64,000 nt of DNA, from NCBI GenBank assembly GCA_015680685.1, contig MNCI01033474.1:287361-351360 (forward strand), in the 5' to 3' direction. Of this stretch, positions 34,209-46,047 are shown one piece after another. The notes under the pieces were generated by a model. The model was not told the DNA's origin, made no database searches, and saw only the letters and a list, made by a program, of their open reading frames with translations. Origin of the DNA: Gnetum montanum. Its lineage: Eukaryota > Streptophyta > Gnetopsida > Gnetales > Gnetaceae. Made by a program: the position numbers and the translations under genes. Positions within the stretch are counted from its first letter, which is position 1; each line of letters starts with the position of its first letter.

Positions 34209-37200
34209 ATGGCACGCAGGAGTGAATGTAGGCATCAGGGTCTCGCCAATGTGGAGGAGGGAGAATGCACCCTATGACGTCTCCCCAGGGCATGCATTGA
34301 GGAACAACAAGAGGCACTATCTACCCGGTAAGTTGCTACACTACCCTTGCTTACATTGTTCAGTTTAATCAGTGGGGCTATTCCCATGGTCACCGCACCT
34401 TCGGTGGCCACAATTGTCACATGTGCTACACTGTAAGTGTTATTGTCATGGCCTCAGCTACCATTGTAGCTACTAAGCTATGACTATTGCCGCTTCGGCT
34501 GCAACCACCATGGCAATTGCCATGCTACGGTTGGTACGCGACGCTGCCCTAGCCACCATTGTTAGGAGTGGAAAATGCACCATTTTGAGGGTTTGGGATG
34601 TTCTGCACAGTGTAGCGCACATTCTTGGCAATGTAACACATGTCCTAGGTAGCGTAGCATATGTGGAGAAGATTTTGATTTACTTTTGTGCAAGGGGAAT
34701 AGGGCTGGGATTGTGCAAACATTGTGCATTTCTTCTGAGGCTGTGCTACTTGTGTCAGCATGACTGACAAGTTTTTTGGTACTTGTCACGCTATGTTGTC
34801 ACGTTTCTATGCTACCATACTTGCTATGCTGCTAGGTCTACCACACTGCATGGGCTGTAGTTGTTACACTCTGTGTGACATAGCCACCACGTTGCCCAGG
34901 GTATGCTTGCTACACTACAATATGCGTAACGTAGCTGCTATGCTACGCTATGCATAATGCAGCTACTAAGCTATGCAAAGTGTACTTGTTACACTACGTC
35001 ACGCACTATGCTACTATGCTGCACGTAACACACCTACTATGCTATACAGGACATGTTGCAAAAATAAAATTAATATTTGGTGAAAATTTGGGTTTGTTTC
35101 ACCATGCTAGGGGCGTACTATTTCATACTTAGAAAATTTTTCATAAAAAATGGGATGATACGCTATACCGTAATGTTACTTGTACACTGTGAACTAATCA
35201 CTTTATGCTACACCATGCAAGATCATGTTAAAACCCATCTTGATTGTGAGTGATCTAGTAGGGGTTTTGTGCTGCCAAAGTGCCCCTATGACCAATGTCC
35301 CTCCTCGTCATGCAGAAGTAAGGGACCAGGAGGTCTAGTTTCGGGAAGGTGCATGGGAGTTCCTAGAGTTCCTCCTTCGCCACTTCAGTGTGATAGTGTG
35401 GTCACACTTGTCAACCGAGACAGCCATTGTGCTTGTTGAAACGCTATTTCTCGAGGAAAACCGAGGCACCTTGAAGTTTATGGCTAATGGGTCTATTGGA
35501 GGAGAAGAGGCCAGGAGCTCAAATTGATGTCCAAAAGGTTTGAGACGCTTCTCTTGGGTTTGGGCTATGCCTGAATTTAATTGTTACCATAAGAGTAACA
35601 CCTTGTTTGTTGCTCGTCACATGGGCACTTTCTTCCAGAATCCACCTAGGACTATCTACTGTGCCAGTGGGTGAGTCCTATAAAGATGTTTTAAACACAT
35701 TGTATCATTTTTCTTACATAGTTTAAATATTTATCGAATTCTATATGTTGCCAGGTTTGTAATTGACAAGGATGGGCTCCACAATCAAGAGGGGGTATTG
35801 GCATTGACCCAAACAACCTTACAAGAATTCTCTTCTATCGAGAACGTGCATGCCAGCATTATAGAACAACTTGGAACCAAGTTTAGGACCTACCCAACCA
35901 ATTATGCTAAGTTTTATCTAAAATGTCAAGAACTTGGATGGTTGGATGGTGAATGGGCCTCCCATCATGCACCTACCTTGGAAGAAGTTCTAGTGGAAAT
36001 GCCACCATTCCCCACGCCATTCACACCTGGTGAGTTAAGTTATGCATGTCCCTTAATATGCCCTTGATTGATCAATTGATTGATTGTGTTGTCTTTGTTA
36101 ATTTTCTCATTTTATCTAATTCTTGCAGTAGCAGCCAAATCCCAAGAGGTTATAGTAGTCACCTCCGGATGTGACAAAACTAACCTCTTCTTTAAATACG
36201 GTGAAGTGGACAAGACACAACGCTGGTTATGCAATGAGGCCCTAGCTACCCTTGTTCAGAATGTCTAGGAGGCTAGGCTTATGAACCTATTTTTAGTAGT
36301 AAACCCAAGCATTCCAGCTATAGAGATGCTCACCCTTATTAATTCTTTTTCAAAAAGGGTTGACCACTTTTGCACACTAGTGCATAATGTGCGGGTGGTG
36401 TTCAAGATTACTGACAGCCTTTTCACAGATCTCTTTACTGTCCCTTCTATAGGGGAGAGACTGGTAAAGACGTAAACCATCATGGGAACATAGAAGAGTG
36501 GCTAGGGATGAGCAAAGATCGAAAGGGGATTTACATGCAAAAGGTCAAGCTAGAGGTAGCCCATAAGGTTTACCCTATCTTTCAAGCTTGTGCTTTCCCC
36601 AAGTTCCTCTCCCAAGGGAAAATCCTTGGATTAGAGAAATCTTGGGTTATGAGGGATGTCATGGAAGAAGGGACTCACTATAATTAGGCCAAGTATCTCT
36701 ACAAGGGTTTGCGGGCTGAAATGGTTAAGCTTTGTGAAAAGCTTGATGCACTTTTTAATGTGCATTTCGTCTTTTTCATTAATTGCCTATGATGATTTGC
36801 TAAATTCTTGGTGGTTCGAGAGAATGATGTCTGGGTGCTGTAGGACCACACCTAGATATCCAAACCATGGATCTACCAAGTATTTTACACCACTCGATCC
36901 TAGGATCCCCTAGAAGCTATCGAGGAGTCTTTTTCGATAACAACGAAGGATCGGGTGGGATGGCCCTTTCATGCACCAAACATCATTGGACAAGTGCCCC
37001 ACTAACATAGGTAACGCAATAAGGGTGGGTCACCTTATTGCTGAAATAGTAAAATTAAAGTTACAGCACAAGAAATCTCATCCCGTGGAAGAACCTCCAC
37101 ACACCAGTGAAGAAAGAGGTAGAAGGTTGCGAATCAAGGTTTGCAAACTGCAACCCATAGTTGCTAGTGAGTATGGTTTAACTATTCCATTAGCTAAAGC

Positions 37201-38802
37201 TACCTTCCCCTTTTTTTTATATTAGACTAGCATGCTCACTTTAGATGTGTTTGATAGATGAAGAAGAAGAAGCTTTGGCCCTTGAGGTAGGGGCCTCTGC
37301 TATAGAAGAAGAGGAGGCCCCTACCACAAAGGAAGAGGCCCCTGTTGCAGATGAACCTTTTGTAGTGTGCCTCAGCACCTGAGGGGCACATGACCGTTGA
37401 GGATGCTACTACATTGTTAAGTTAGCTTGAGGGGGAAGAGCTACAATTTGATGCTGGTGAGTTTGATAGTTTGCTTAACAATGTGTCGATGGACGATCCC
37501 CCCACTCTCACCTCTGAGGGCTTGCTAGGTAGGAGCTTTGCACTATTGTTGATGTCATTTTTTAGTTTTATTTTCCTCTACTTCACCATGCTAACATGCT
37601 TTGTTGTGCAATGAACACTACTACTAAGGCTCCTGATTCTTCTTCCTCATTCTGCCTCCAACCATGGACCAAGATCCCAAACAAGTTTACCTTTATGGAG
37701 GGGGTAGTCGATGACATGATCAATCGCCTAAGGCAAATTGATCTCAAAATAGGTGTGTTTGCATTATGAAATTTTCACTTTGTGTTATTATATTTTTACC
37801 ATCATCTCATAACTAATTCTTCCTCATGTTGGGTATAACAGCTTTTAGGGTGAAGTGGGACCCAAGACAAGCGATCAAAGTTGACGTTGTGCCTAAACTC
37901 CCCCAGAGGTAACCGAGATGCCTTCTAATGTATATGAGGATGTAAGTAAATGTGCACTATACTTGGCATGATATCTGTGGGAGTGCAAGCACATCAACAA
38001 AGACCTCTGGAAGTGAGTCCAAAAGTTGGAAAAGGAGAAAGCTAGCCAAGCGGTTGAACCAGAAGATCTACGATCAAGGAATGAGTTCTTGATGACCTGT
38101 GACACTTCCGATGGTAGTTGACATATGGTCATGATTGATTATGTAAGATATTGGTCTATTGTATGGGGTAAAAATGAGGCTACCTGTGAAATAATTGAGC
38201 AATTCTTGTAGATGGATCTACTGGCCCAGAAAGACTAGGACTTGAAAAATTATAGTGCCAAGGTGTATGAATAGGGGCAGGCATAGAAAAATCATAAACA
38301 CATGTATAAGGTGGAACGTGCTCCCTACCATTATAAGTATCAAGATGCTTCTATTGAATTGCTTTCTCATAAGCTATTTCATGACGTGATTGGTGCTACC
38401 AAGGCCTATGAAAAATTTATGCAACAAGTGGTGGTGAGTGAATCTTCTGAGAGGGAAATGACCTTGCCTTCCAGGGAGACCACTGTTGCCACATTTTCTC
38501 TAGGGCCACCCACTTGGATAGTTGTGGAAAAGGGTAAGATTGCTACGAGCGTTGACTTAGGGGAAGAAAATTGGGCAAACTTGAGTGAGGAGGAGATACT
38601 TCGATGCTTAGCTGCTGGCATGGATAGAATACCTCTCAAGATGGACGTAGGCCCATCTCAGGTTAGCCAAGCTTTACTATATTGTATTTTATTTTATTAT
38701 GTGATGTGATTTGACTCATTATTTTATTCTTGCTTTATGTAGGGCCCAAATGAGGATGCAGGACCCAGTGGGGCAAGGGACAAAGATACTGGCGAAGACT
38801 GA
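34209..38802 (+). pseudogene. Antisense spliced gene of element B (HAD-like domain, middle domain, acidic segment, coiled coil)
   Basis: Exons: 34209-34327, 35221-35670, 35755-36029, 36129-37166, 37258-37528, about 37630-37752, 37843-38661, 38743-38802. Splice phases stay consistent from exon 1 to the start of exon 4. Exon 2: 'ILIVSDLVGVLC', 'FREGAWEFLEFLLRHFSVIV' then WSHLS, 'NTLFVARHMGTFFQNPP'; order fits FCP1/SCP-type phosphatases, but motif IV DD is AR. Exon 4: 'LFFKYGEVDKTQRWL' and 'VRVVFKITDSLFTDLFTVP'. Exon 5 is Glu-rich. Exon 7: 'RVKWDPRQAIKVDVVPKLP', a charged coiled-coil stretch and 'DLGEENWANLSEEEILRCL'. Exon 8 ends 'DTGED' stop. There are in-frame stops in exons 1, 2, 4, 5 and 7, and frameshifts. 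Function unknown. Confidence 0.8.
34328..35220 (+). other. Intron 1 of the element B antisense gene
   Basis: 893 bp. Rich in gctatgctac / gtagcatag words (34900-35050 especially), the same words that form the U3 palindromes of B's LTRs. The acceptor reads GCAAG where A has GCAGG, so it may be mutated. The 95-codon frame at 34480 has no counterpart in A or D. Confidence 0.55.
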
Positions 38803-38944
38803 TAGCCTATTGGCAAAAAAGAAGTTTTATTTTCTTTGAAATGAAATGCTTGTTGTTATGGACTTATTTTGAATATGAACTTATTTTTAATGAAAAGTAA
38901 AATTTTTGTTTTATTCCTTTTGGTTAATGTGTTTGTTGGTGTGC
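38803..38944 (+). other. 3' end of element B antisense gene
   Basis: AT-rich stretch after the stop with 'gaaatgaaatgcttgttgttatgg' and 'tttttaatgaaaagtaaaat', likely the 3' untranslated region and cleavage region. A similar AT-rich stretch follows the D stop. Confidence 0.4.
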
Positions 38945-39240
38945 TTAGGCCCTTTGTTTTAGTTTAAGGTCATTTCAAGCCATTTCTAGTTTAAGGCCAT
39001 TTGGAGCCATCGCTAGTTTTAGGCCATTTCAGGCCAAACATAATGTAATTTTTAAGAGTGATATTACTAGTTTTAGGACTTGGCAAGTCGTATCAATAGT
39101 TTAAGGCCATTTCGGGCCATAACGATAGTTTAAGGCCATTCCGGGTTGTACATAGGGTAATTTTTGAGAGTGAGGTTGCCAGTTCTAGGCCTTGGCGGGC
39201 CGTAGCAATAGTTTAAGGCCATTTCAGGTCATGAAAATAG
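38945..39240 (-). repeat. Minisatellite array, PR side of antisense gene, element B
   Basis: Nine or so units of about 30 bp: 'agtttaaggccatttcaggcc' and variants. The reverse complement gives the GGCCTTAAACT core at 3825 (A) and 18785 (E). Confidence 0.8.
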
Positions 39241-39590
39241 TTTAACTAATGCTAACAGAAGAGACAATCCAAATAGAAAACTTAATGCAAAATGGAAATC
39301 ATGTGAACAAAAGTATAAAATTTATTAAAGCAAAGTGGATGTAAACCTTAGTCATTCAACTATTTCCTAATCTGACATGGCTTAGGCAGGGTATAGGCTT
39401 AGGAAGCCTTACGATGGTTTTCCTCTACACTATCATCTACTATTTGAAAGAGCAATTCATCCCACATGGTTTTTTCGTCACTAGTTTTAGACGGTTTTTT
39501 TTTCAAACATGGAATTTTAGCATGAGTTGATGATTCATTTTCAAAGATTTCTATCTCTAATCCTTGCTCTATGTCTATGTTATTGATGGC
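39241..39590 (-). other. Spacer between array and protease, element B
   Basis: On the minus strand it continues a decayed frame after the protease; near 39400-39560 it corresponds to A 3430-3600. No separate gene is supported. Confidence 0.4.
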
Positions 39591-40217
39591 TCAGGAGGCT
39601 ATTTCGTCACCAAAGATCACCACCTCTCCACCTGCATAGGGTAGGTGGATCTCTTGGTGTATGGGCGAGGAGACAACTCTTAGTTGGGCTAACCATGATC
39701 TTTCCAAGATCAGGTTGAACCTAGGCATCTCTTCTACCACAATGAATATTGTGCTAGTGGGAAACTGGTCCCCTACTACGAAGTTGATGGTAACCGTTTC
39801 CTTGACCACAACATGTGCTCCATTGAATGACTTTAAGCATGAGGTTGTTGTGGGGTTGATTTGGTCTACCAGGTCCAACTTGTCCACTATGGGGAATGGT
39901 ATCACGTTGGTAGCAGCCCCGTCATCAACATGTACACAAATTTTATACTGGCCTACCCGAATCATGATAAACATGGGTGCGGTAGTTACTTGACCCTTTT
40001 TAGGATCATCTCTGATGGCTTTGTCATGAAATGTTAACTGGGTTGGCCACATTTCTTCAGCCACAAGGGGGAGCATAATAGTGTGGATAGCTTTCTCTTT
40101 GGCAAGCATGTTTTCATTAATAGAAATAGATGCTAACATGCAAACCAAAGCCTCATGATGCACTGTAGAGGTCATTATCAAGTTGTATAAGCTCAATGTT
40201 GTGTTCTTTTGTTTCAA
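39591..40217 (-). pseudogene. Aspartic protease of element B
   Basis: Open 208 codons. 'CVHVDDGAATNVIPFPIVD' carries the retropepsin active-site D-D-G-A. It is followed by 'TTSCLKSFNGAHVVVKE', 'LILERSWLAQLRVVSSPIHQ' and 'LPYAGGEVVIFGDEI'. The N-terminal 90 residues are a linker from gag. This is the best protease in the window. Confidence 0.88.
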
Positions 40218-43091
40218 GGCCTATTTGACTTGTGAAAGGACATTAAATAAATCCTTCCCACTATCTGATTGTTTGTTAAATTTTCCTTCTTCTATGTGTC
40301 CTAGAAGAAAAATCTCTTGAGGGGGAGCAGCTTTGGGTTGCGGGCTTTTTGCATCAGAGGATGATAATTGCATGTGTGTGTTACCAATAGTGGTTGATGG
40401 TGAAGAGGTCATGGGAACTATGGACAAGGGGGTGGGCTTAGGCGGGCCCAACATAGTACGTTCTCTAGCCGACATTTCTACTAGGCATTCTTCACATTTC
40501 CTTGGATGAGCAGGTTGAGATGCAGTGCTTATCACCCTACTTTGGATAGTGGGGGGACTCACATGTTTTGGCACCCTGACAAAAAATGGTGCCTACATTT
40601 TTGTAATGGGACGCAATGTATTTTTGAGCACAAATGGTGCAGTAGATGTCTGTGGAGAGGCCCTAATGACAAAGGGGGTTTACAACCTGGTTGTTGTCGA
40701 AACTGTAGCATTGTGGGGGGGAGGTACACAAACCACGGATGGTTCATGTTGTGATTTTTTGTTGTCATCAATGCCAATGGCATTGATGGTGTAGCCTGCA
40801 TTGTTAGTGTTCAAAGGATCTTTGTAAACATGCATCGATTAGTTTTCAGGTCAAACAAGACTGCTCTTATCCAAAACCAACTTACCCTGATTGATCATCC
40901 ATTGGATGTTATCTTTTAACGCTAGGAAATAATCTGTATCATGCCCATGCAATGATGATAATTGCAAAAATGCTCTAGTCTGAAGTTCCTAGGTACTAGT
41001 GGTTCATTGGGCATACCCAAGGAAGGGTCTTGGAGGACTTCACAATACCTTTGGTGGTGTTTAATAGCCTCTTCTGACATTCGCTTATGTTGGATACACC
41101 CAGCTCCAAATAATTTCTTTAGACACTCTGAATTTAGAAGCTTATGTAATAAGGTATATTTTGAGCCATCCTTACGCTCAAAATTTGGCCTTGGCTACAT
41201 TTTCACCATGGGTGTTGATGGTGAAGGTTGACTGGTGCTACTAGGTGTTGTGTTAGTGGTAGCTTTAGGCATTGTACCAACCTTTTTGTTATTTTTGGGT
41301 TTAGTCTCATTAGCCACTGTGGCCATCGTAGTTGTTGCAGCCTTCCCTTTTTCCTTTTCCTTCTTTGTATGTGTATTTTTGTAAGCTATGTAGGCTAGAT
41401 CTCTACTAGCCTCTACTACATCCTGAATTCTTTTAGTTTGGGTGAATGCTTAACTAAGGGAACATAGAGCCAAGTAGTATATTTTAGATTTGATGAAATC
41501 ATTCACTGCACCTTTAGAGATGGCCAGCAAATGGGCCTCAGCAATTGGCTTGTGTATTTCATTTAAGGTTACACTCCAACGTTGTATAAATTTTTGCACA
41601 GATTCTAGTGGTTCTTGTTTAATGTTTATAAGCTGATCTAAAGTAACTTCTAGTTTCAAGTAATACTTAAAATGAGTTACAAACTAGCTTAGCAATTCTT
41701 CCAATGCATAAATAGAAGCACAGGGAGGAGCGTAGTACCAATCTAAGGCTTTTCCTATTAGAGACATGGCGAAAACACGAATGATTGTGTGAGGCCACAG
41801 TTGCAACAACAAGGATTTATACCTGAAGGTTACCAGATGGGCATTCGAATCACCTTCCCCATTGTATTTTGTAAATTGGAGAAGTTGTACCCCAAGAGGC
41901 AACATAAGCACGAGAACAACCAGACTGATCAGGTTGTCTTGATAGAAGTCCATGACCTGGAAAATTTCAAAACTGGAAACTTTAGGTCGTTTAATTTCTT
42001 TGATTAGGGTCTGGATGAGTTGGAAGGCTTGCTCCAGACCCAGGGACACTACAGGGGGTTGTGAAGCTACAGGAGTAGCCATCACTAGCGGTGCTATTGG
42101 TGTGGCTACCAGTCCCATTTGGGGCACTATTTGAACAACCCCTATTAGCAATGTCATTTGAGAGGCCCACAACCTAGCAGGTGGTGTCACTGAAGTAGCT
42201 ACCATTGGTGGCACTATGGATGTGGTCATCTATCCCATGGTTGGAGCATCCCACAACCTTGTGTTCAATTGTGTTATATGTGGAACTTGGTATGTTTGGG
42301 ATTGCGTGGATTGTTGCACATGAGATAGTTGAGTTGTGGGAAAAGAGGTCATTATCGTCCACCATGCAGCCAAGGTTGGGCCTGCTATTGATTATGGAAT
42401 GTATATAGAGGGGGGGATAGGAATGGAACTTACATGTGGTTGTGAGGTGGGCATGGTATGCACATACGGTAGTGTGGGCATTACAGACATTAGGTGTGGA
42501 CTCGGAACAAACTGGGAAGGATGATTGGTAGGAAATGAGGTTGAAGGACCCGCATGCTGATATGTTGATGACATTTGGTGACTACCAATCACCAAAGAGG
42601 GTCTGAGTTGCAGCTGTGTCATGGTAGTAGCAACAAAGATAGGAAATTATGATTGGTGTGAATAGGCAACAGAGGTGGGAGGGATAGTCATGGCCATCTT
42701 GAAAAGGTTCATCATAGTGGGAGGTTGTGTCCCATTCTCTTCACCTACTTAATTGTATAAGTTGTTTTAGCATCCATTAATATGTTTCAATCAATGAGAT
42801 AGTGGTATCAGGAGTAGGAATGAACTCCCTCCCATTCTGATGGATGAACTCAAAGTTACATTTTTCTTCAAATTCATGACAGTCCAATGGTATATTCGCT
42901 TGAATTTTTGCACACAAAAAATTATATCTCTCTTCATCTTGAGGCAGACATTTCAGCGATTGATGCTGCAATCTAAGAGACTACCGCAACACCCGCATTG
43001 GGCTAGATGATTACTCAGGATCTGCCATGTGTGACACAAAGTGGGACACCTCCATACTCATAGTAGAAATGGAAGTAGTATTGGGATTCAT
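40218..43091 (-). pseudogene. gag: gag and gag-PR linker of element B
   Basis: Start at 43091 (ATG AAT CCC) matches A. N-terminal block 'NFLCAKIQANIPLDCHEFEE' (about 42930-42870), Pro/Ser-rich linker with 'YQHAGPSTSFPTNHPSQFVP' (42600-42400), gag core at about 42000-41460 ('LQFTKYNGEGDSNAHLVTFR', 'FAMSLIGKALDWYY', 'AISKGAVNDFIKSKIYYLA'), then a Lys-rich stretch. A Cys/His-like 'HDTDYFLALKDNIQWMINQG' lies near 40950-40870. The linker to protease is Pro-rich. Stops at several points (for example 42970, 41450). Particle protein of the element; longest gag in the window. Confidence 0.85.
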
Positions 43092-43674
43092 TTTTATGGT
43101 ATGAAAAAGGTATAAGAGGTGAGATGCATGTGTGAAACAGTTAAAAATAGTACATTTTCATGCTAAACGACAACATAACATAGTGAATAGTGTATCATAG
43201 TAGATAATGTGATGCAGTAGACAACGTAATGGAGTAGTCAGCATAACATAGTGGAAGCGCTACACTGAAAAAATTGCTACACTACACAAAATGCAGGTAG
43301 CGTAACATAGTGGATAAGAAATGTAGTATAGAAAATAGTTTAAGAATCGCTACACTGACAAGATCGCTACACTACACGAGGTGTAGGTAGCATAATGTGG
43401 TAGACAAGTAGTGTAACATAGTGGACAAAGTAGAAACTGCTACACTAACAGGGTCACTACACTACACGGGACATAGGTAGCATAACACAGTAGATGGTCA
43501 GTGTATCACAATAAACATTTTAGGGCTTTCATCCTATAGTTTTCTAGAGGAACCGTCATGGCGACCAATCTGCACCAGCTAATGTGTAGACAACCATAGG
43601 GGTGTCACGTCTATCCTAGTAGGTGACAAGGTACAGATAGCATGCAGGATTACCCATGATAAAGGGAAGAGACA
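43092..43674 (-). other. 5' untranslated leader of element B
   Basis: Between primer-binding site and gag start. On the plus strand it is a run of loosely repeated 'gctacactacac', 'gcataacatagtgga' words, again sharing words with the LTR palindromes. No gene. Confidence 0.5.
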
Positions 43675-43703
43675 CGGAGATTCAAGCCCTCCTTCTAGCA
43701 CCA
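43675..43703 (-). other. Primer-binding site of element B (tRNA-Asn), extended
   Basis: Five bases inside the LTR end. The first 18 bases read TGGTGCTAGAAGGAGGGC. From memory this is complementary to plant tRNA-Asn (GTT), which predicts TGGCGCTAGAAGGAGGG; the one difference is a C-to-T change at a CpG. Similarity continues about 11 more bases through the tRNA T arm to CTCCG. Confidence 0.7.
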
Positions 43704-43708
43704 AAATA

Positions 43709-46047
43709 TATTACGTCTGAAACGTTAGTGGCTAGAACACCAAGAGATTATCAAGCTTACAACCTAACCTCGGATCCGTGCGAGGACTGTGCTAGAGAAA
43801 ATGAAAACAAGGTACCTTGAATGGTCTAGTCAATCAAATAGGAACTTACTTGGTGTACAATAACCATGTGCAAACAATAGTTTTAAAAAGTAACACATTA
43901 AGGTTGAAATGGAAGAACACGAGAGGTGCACAATAATAAAAATGTATCAAAGTATGTAATCATGACAATAAGCATGAACTAGTACATAGAGATGCAACAT
44001 ATATGTAATAGAAAAATGGAATGAGATTTCGAGTGAGAGAATGCACCACCCCAAAATCGGGAGATCTTATCTCTGTTTAGCTTATTGATGTGTATAACTG
44101 ATGTGCAGTACTGGATAGGCATAGCTGACAACGAAATGGTATGGTCACAACTCCTAGACTGCTGCCAATGGGGTGCTAATAGGAACCAAAGAGCTAATGC
44201 TTGCTAGGTTGAGATCCTCTACATTGGGTTGAGGAGAGATCTAGGAAGTGCTACTGCTGAGAATTGTTGTTTATCAACTTTCTATTCGCCAATCTCTTCG
44301 CCAAAATTTACTACCAGAAGCCAACTACTAGCAAGCCCACCTTTTCCTTTTTAGAAGCCAACCTTTTGAACATTGTTCGCTAGGGTATTTATAAATCCAA
44401 GAGTAGAAGAGAGACATGGTTTGGATGCCACATGTCCTAGGTCCCACATGGCATGAATCATGGATGTGCTACATTGATGTGCAGTGCTACGCTGCAATAT
44501 TACACTGATGTGCTACGCCGAGTTGAATGATGCTAGAAGTGAAACCTACTAAACTATGACCATACCATTCAAACTGCATGTGCCAAAATCTAGGTGCCAT
44601 GTTTTTATAGAAAATGCTAATGATAAGTGTAAAATGAAGCTTATGCTTCAAGACTACACCTTCCCCTCTCTTACGAGTAGGATCAAGCATAGAGACAATT
44701 TTGGGGATCGACAAGAGATGTAACAAGCAAAGAATACTATTGATCTTGGCCACTAAGGAGATGCTAGGGTAGAAATGACCATTGATGATGAGTCCTAAAG
44801 CTTCTAGAGATGTCCTGCAGCCTCCTTTCAAGTGTTACGCTACTTATGCTGCTCAACGTAGTAGCGTAGCGTGAATACCTGCTTGCTACTCTATGCTACG
44901 CTACGTAGCATAGCGCAGTGTAGCAGCCAATTTTGACACATCTTGCTCAAAAATTGAAAATGCCCCTCTGAGGCCTAGCAAGGAAAGCTATGTTAGTAAC
45001 CAGCCATTACACTTTTCATGTTGAAGGAGCCTGAGACTTCCTTCCTTGGGACACTTATAGCCTTAATATTCTGGCTACGTTGTGCAACGTAGCATAGCAT
45101 AGCAGCCAATGTGACATGAATTCTAGCTTAATCTATAGTTCTTTCTCAAGAGACTTTGATTGGGATCTGAAGGCGAAGTGGGATAGGTAGTCTTGGAGGT
45201 TAGAGCATGGCCAAGCGTAATTATTTTGCTAGAACAACTTGATGGAGGACCTTTGTGCATTCTGACCCTACTATGTTGTGCTACATTGCACAGCGTAGCA
45301 TAGCATAGCGCCCAGTTTGGCTTGAATTTGAACTTACTTTGCAAGTGCTCTATCATGGGATCTTGGTCATATGCTGAGGTGGTAGTAGGACAAACATTTT
45401 TTGTGGTCAAAGTATGGGAAATTTTGTTTCCCATGCCAAGACAATCTGAGAGGATAATTTCATCATGCTAGGGCCCTACTACGCTATGTAGCGTATCACA
45501 GCATAGCACTCAGATCGAGGTAATTTTTGGTAAAATTTGCTTTGTTTTCTCTACGTCACATTGATCACACTTCAAGGATGAAGTAGGATAGGCATCTTTG
45601 AGGGCTGAACATCTACCAACTGCATCTTCTACATCTGATCTAACACTTGCAACAATTTTAGCACCACATGGCCTACTATGTTGTGCAGTGTAGCATAGTG
45701 TAGTGGGCCGCTCAATTAGAAAATTTTTTGAACTGTTTAGTCCATTCCAAACACCTTCGAAGCTCCTAGATTGACACTCGAGTGGACTATCGACTAGGGC
45801 ATTTATCAAGTTGGACAAGCTAGAAAATATATCAAGCTTAATAGCCTAGGAGATAGAAAATTTGCCAAACTACATTGTCCACTTTCAGTGCTGCTTTTAT
45901 GCAAACTGGCCTCATGACTGGGTGTTGCGTTGACTATGCTACAGAGGGTAGCAAGTAGGCCCAGAAGTCCTAGGTGCTTGCAGAGATCCTTACCCAAATT
46001 TTGGGAGTGTGCTGAGTCACAAGAGTCCCAAAATTGATGGTGTTTCA
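43709..46047 (-). repeat. 5' LTR of element B
   Basis: 2339 bp partner of 25909-28250. U3 palindromes at about 44885-44925, 45072-45105, 45272-45310, 45475-45508 and 45676-45708. Confidence 0.92.
44386..44393 (-). promoter_or_regulatory. TATA box of element B 5' LTR
   Basis: TATAAATA on the minus strand, at the 3' side of U3; likely start of the sense transcript. Confidence 0.55.

Larger units (their letters stand above)
25909..46047 (-). mobile_element. Element B: complete Tat-like Ty3/gypsy retrotransposon, about 20.1 kb
   Basis: On the minus strand, from right to left: 5' LTR (46047-43709), primer-binding site, gag, protease, array, antisense gene (plus strand), array, RT, RNase H, second RNase H, integrase, tandem array, 3' untranslated region, polypurine tract, 3' LTR (28250-25909). 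The LTRs are 2342 and 2339 bp and differ by about 15-17% in the stretch I compared, mostly transitions. Flanking pentamers (gcttt and ggttc) match at only three of five bases, so a target duplication is not convincing. Confidence 0.93.

Noticed and set aside
34480-34767. 95-codon plus-strand frame in element B
   Set aside because: Lies in intron 1 of the antisense gene, consists largely of gctac-type words and has no counterpart in A or D.
40506-40801. Plus-strand frames of 82 and 89 codons opposite B gag
   Set aside because: Shadows of the gag-PR linker on the minus strand; not conserved opposite gag in A or E.
43675-43703. tRNA-like sequence
   Set aside because: Only the complement of a tRNA 3' end is present, directly inside the LTR; no anticodon or D arm, so it is a primer-binding site, not a tRNA gene.
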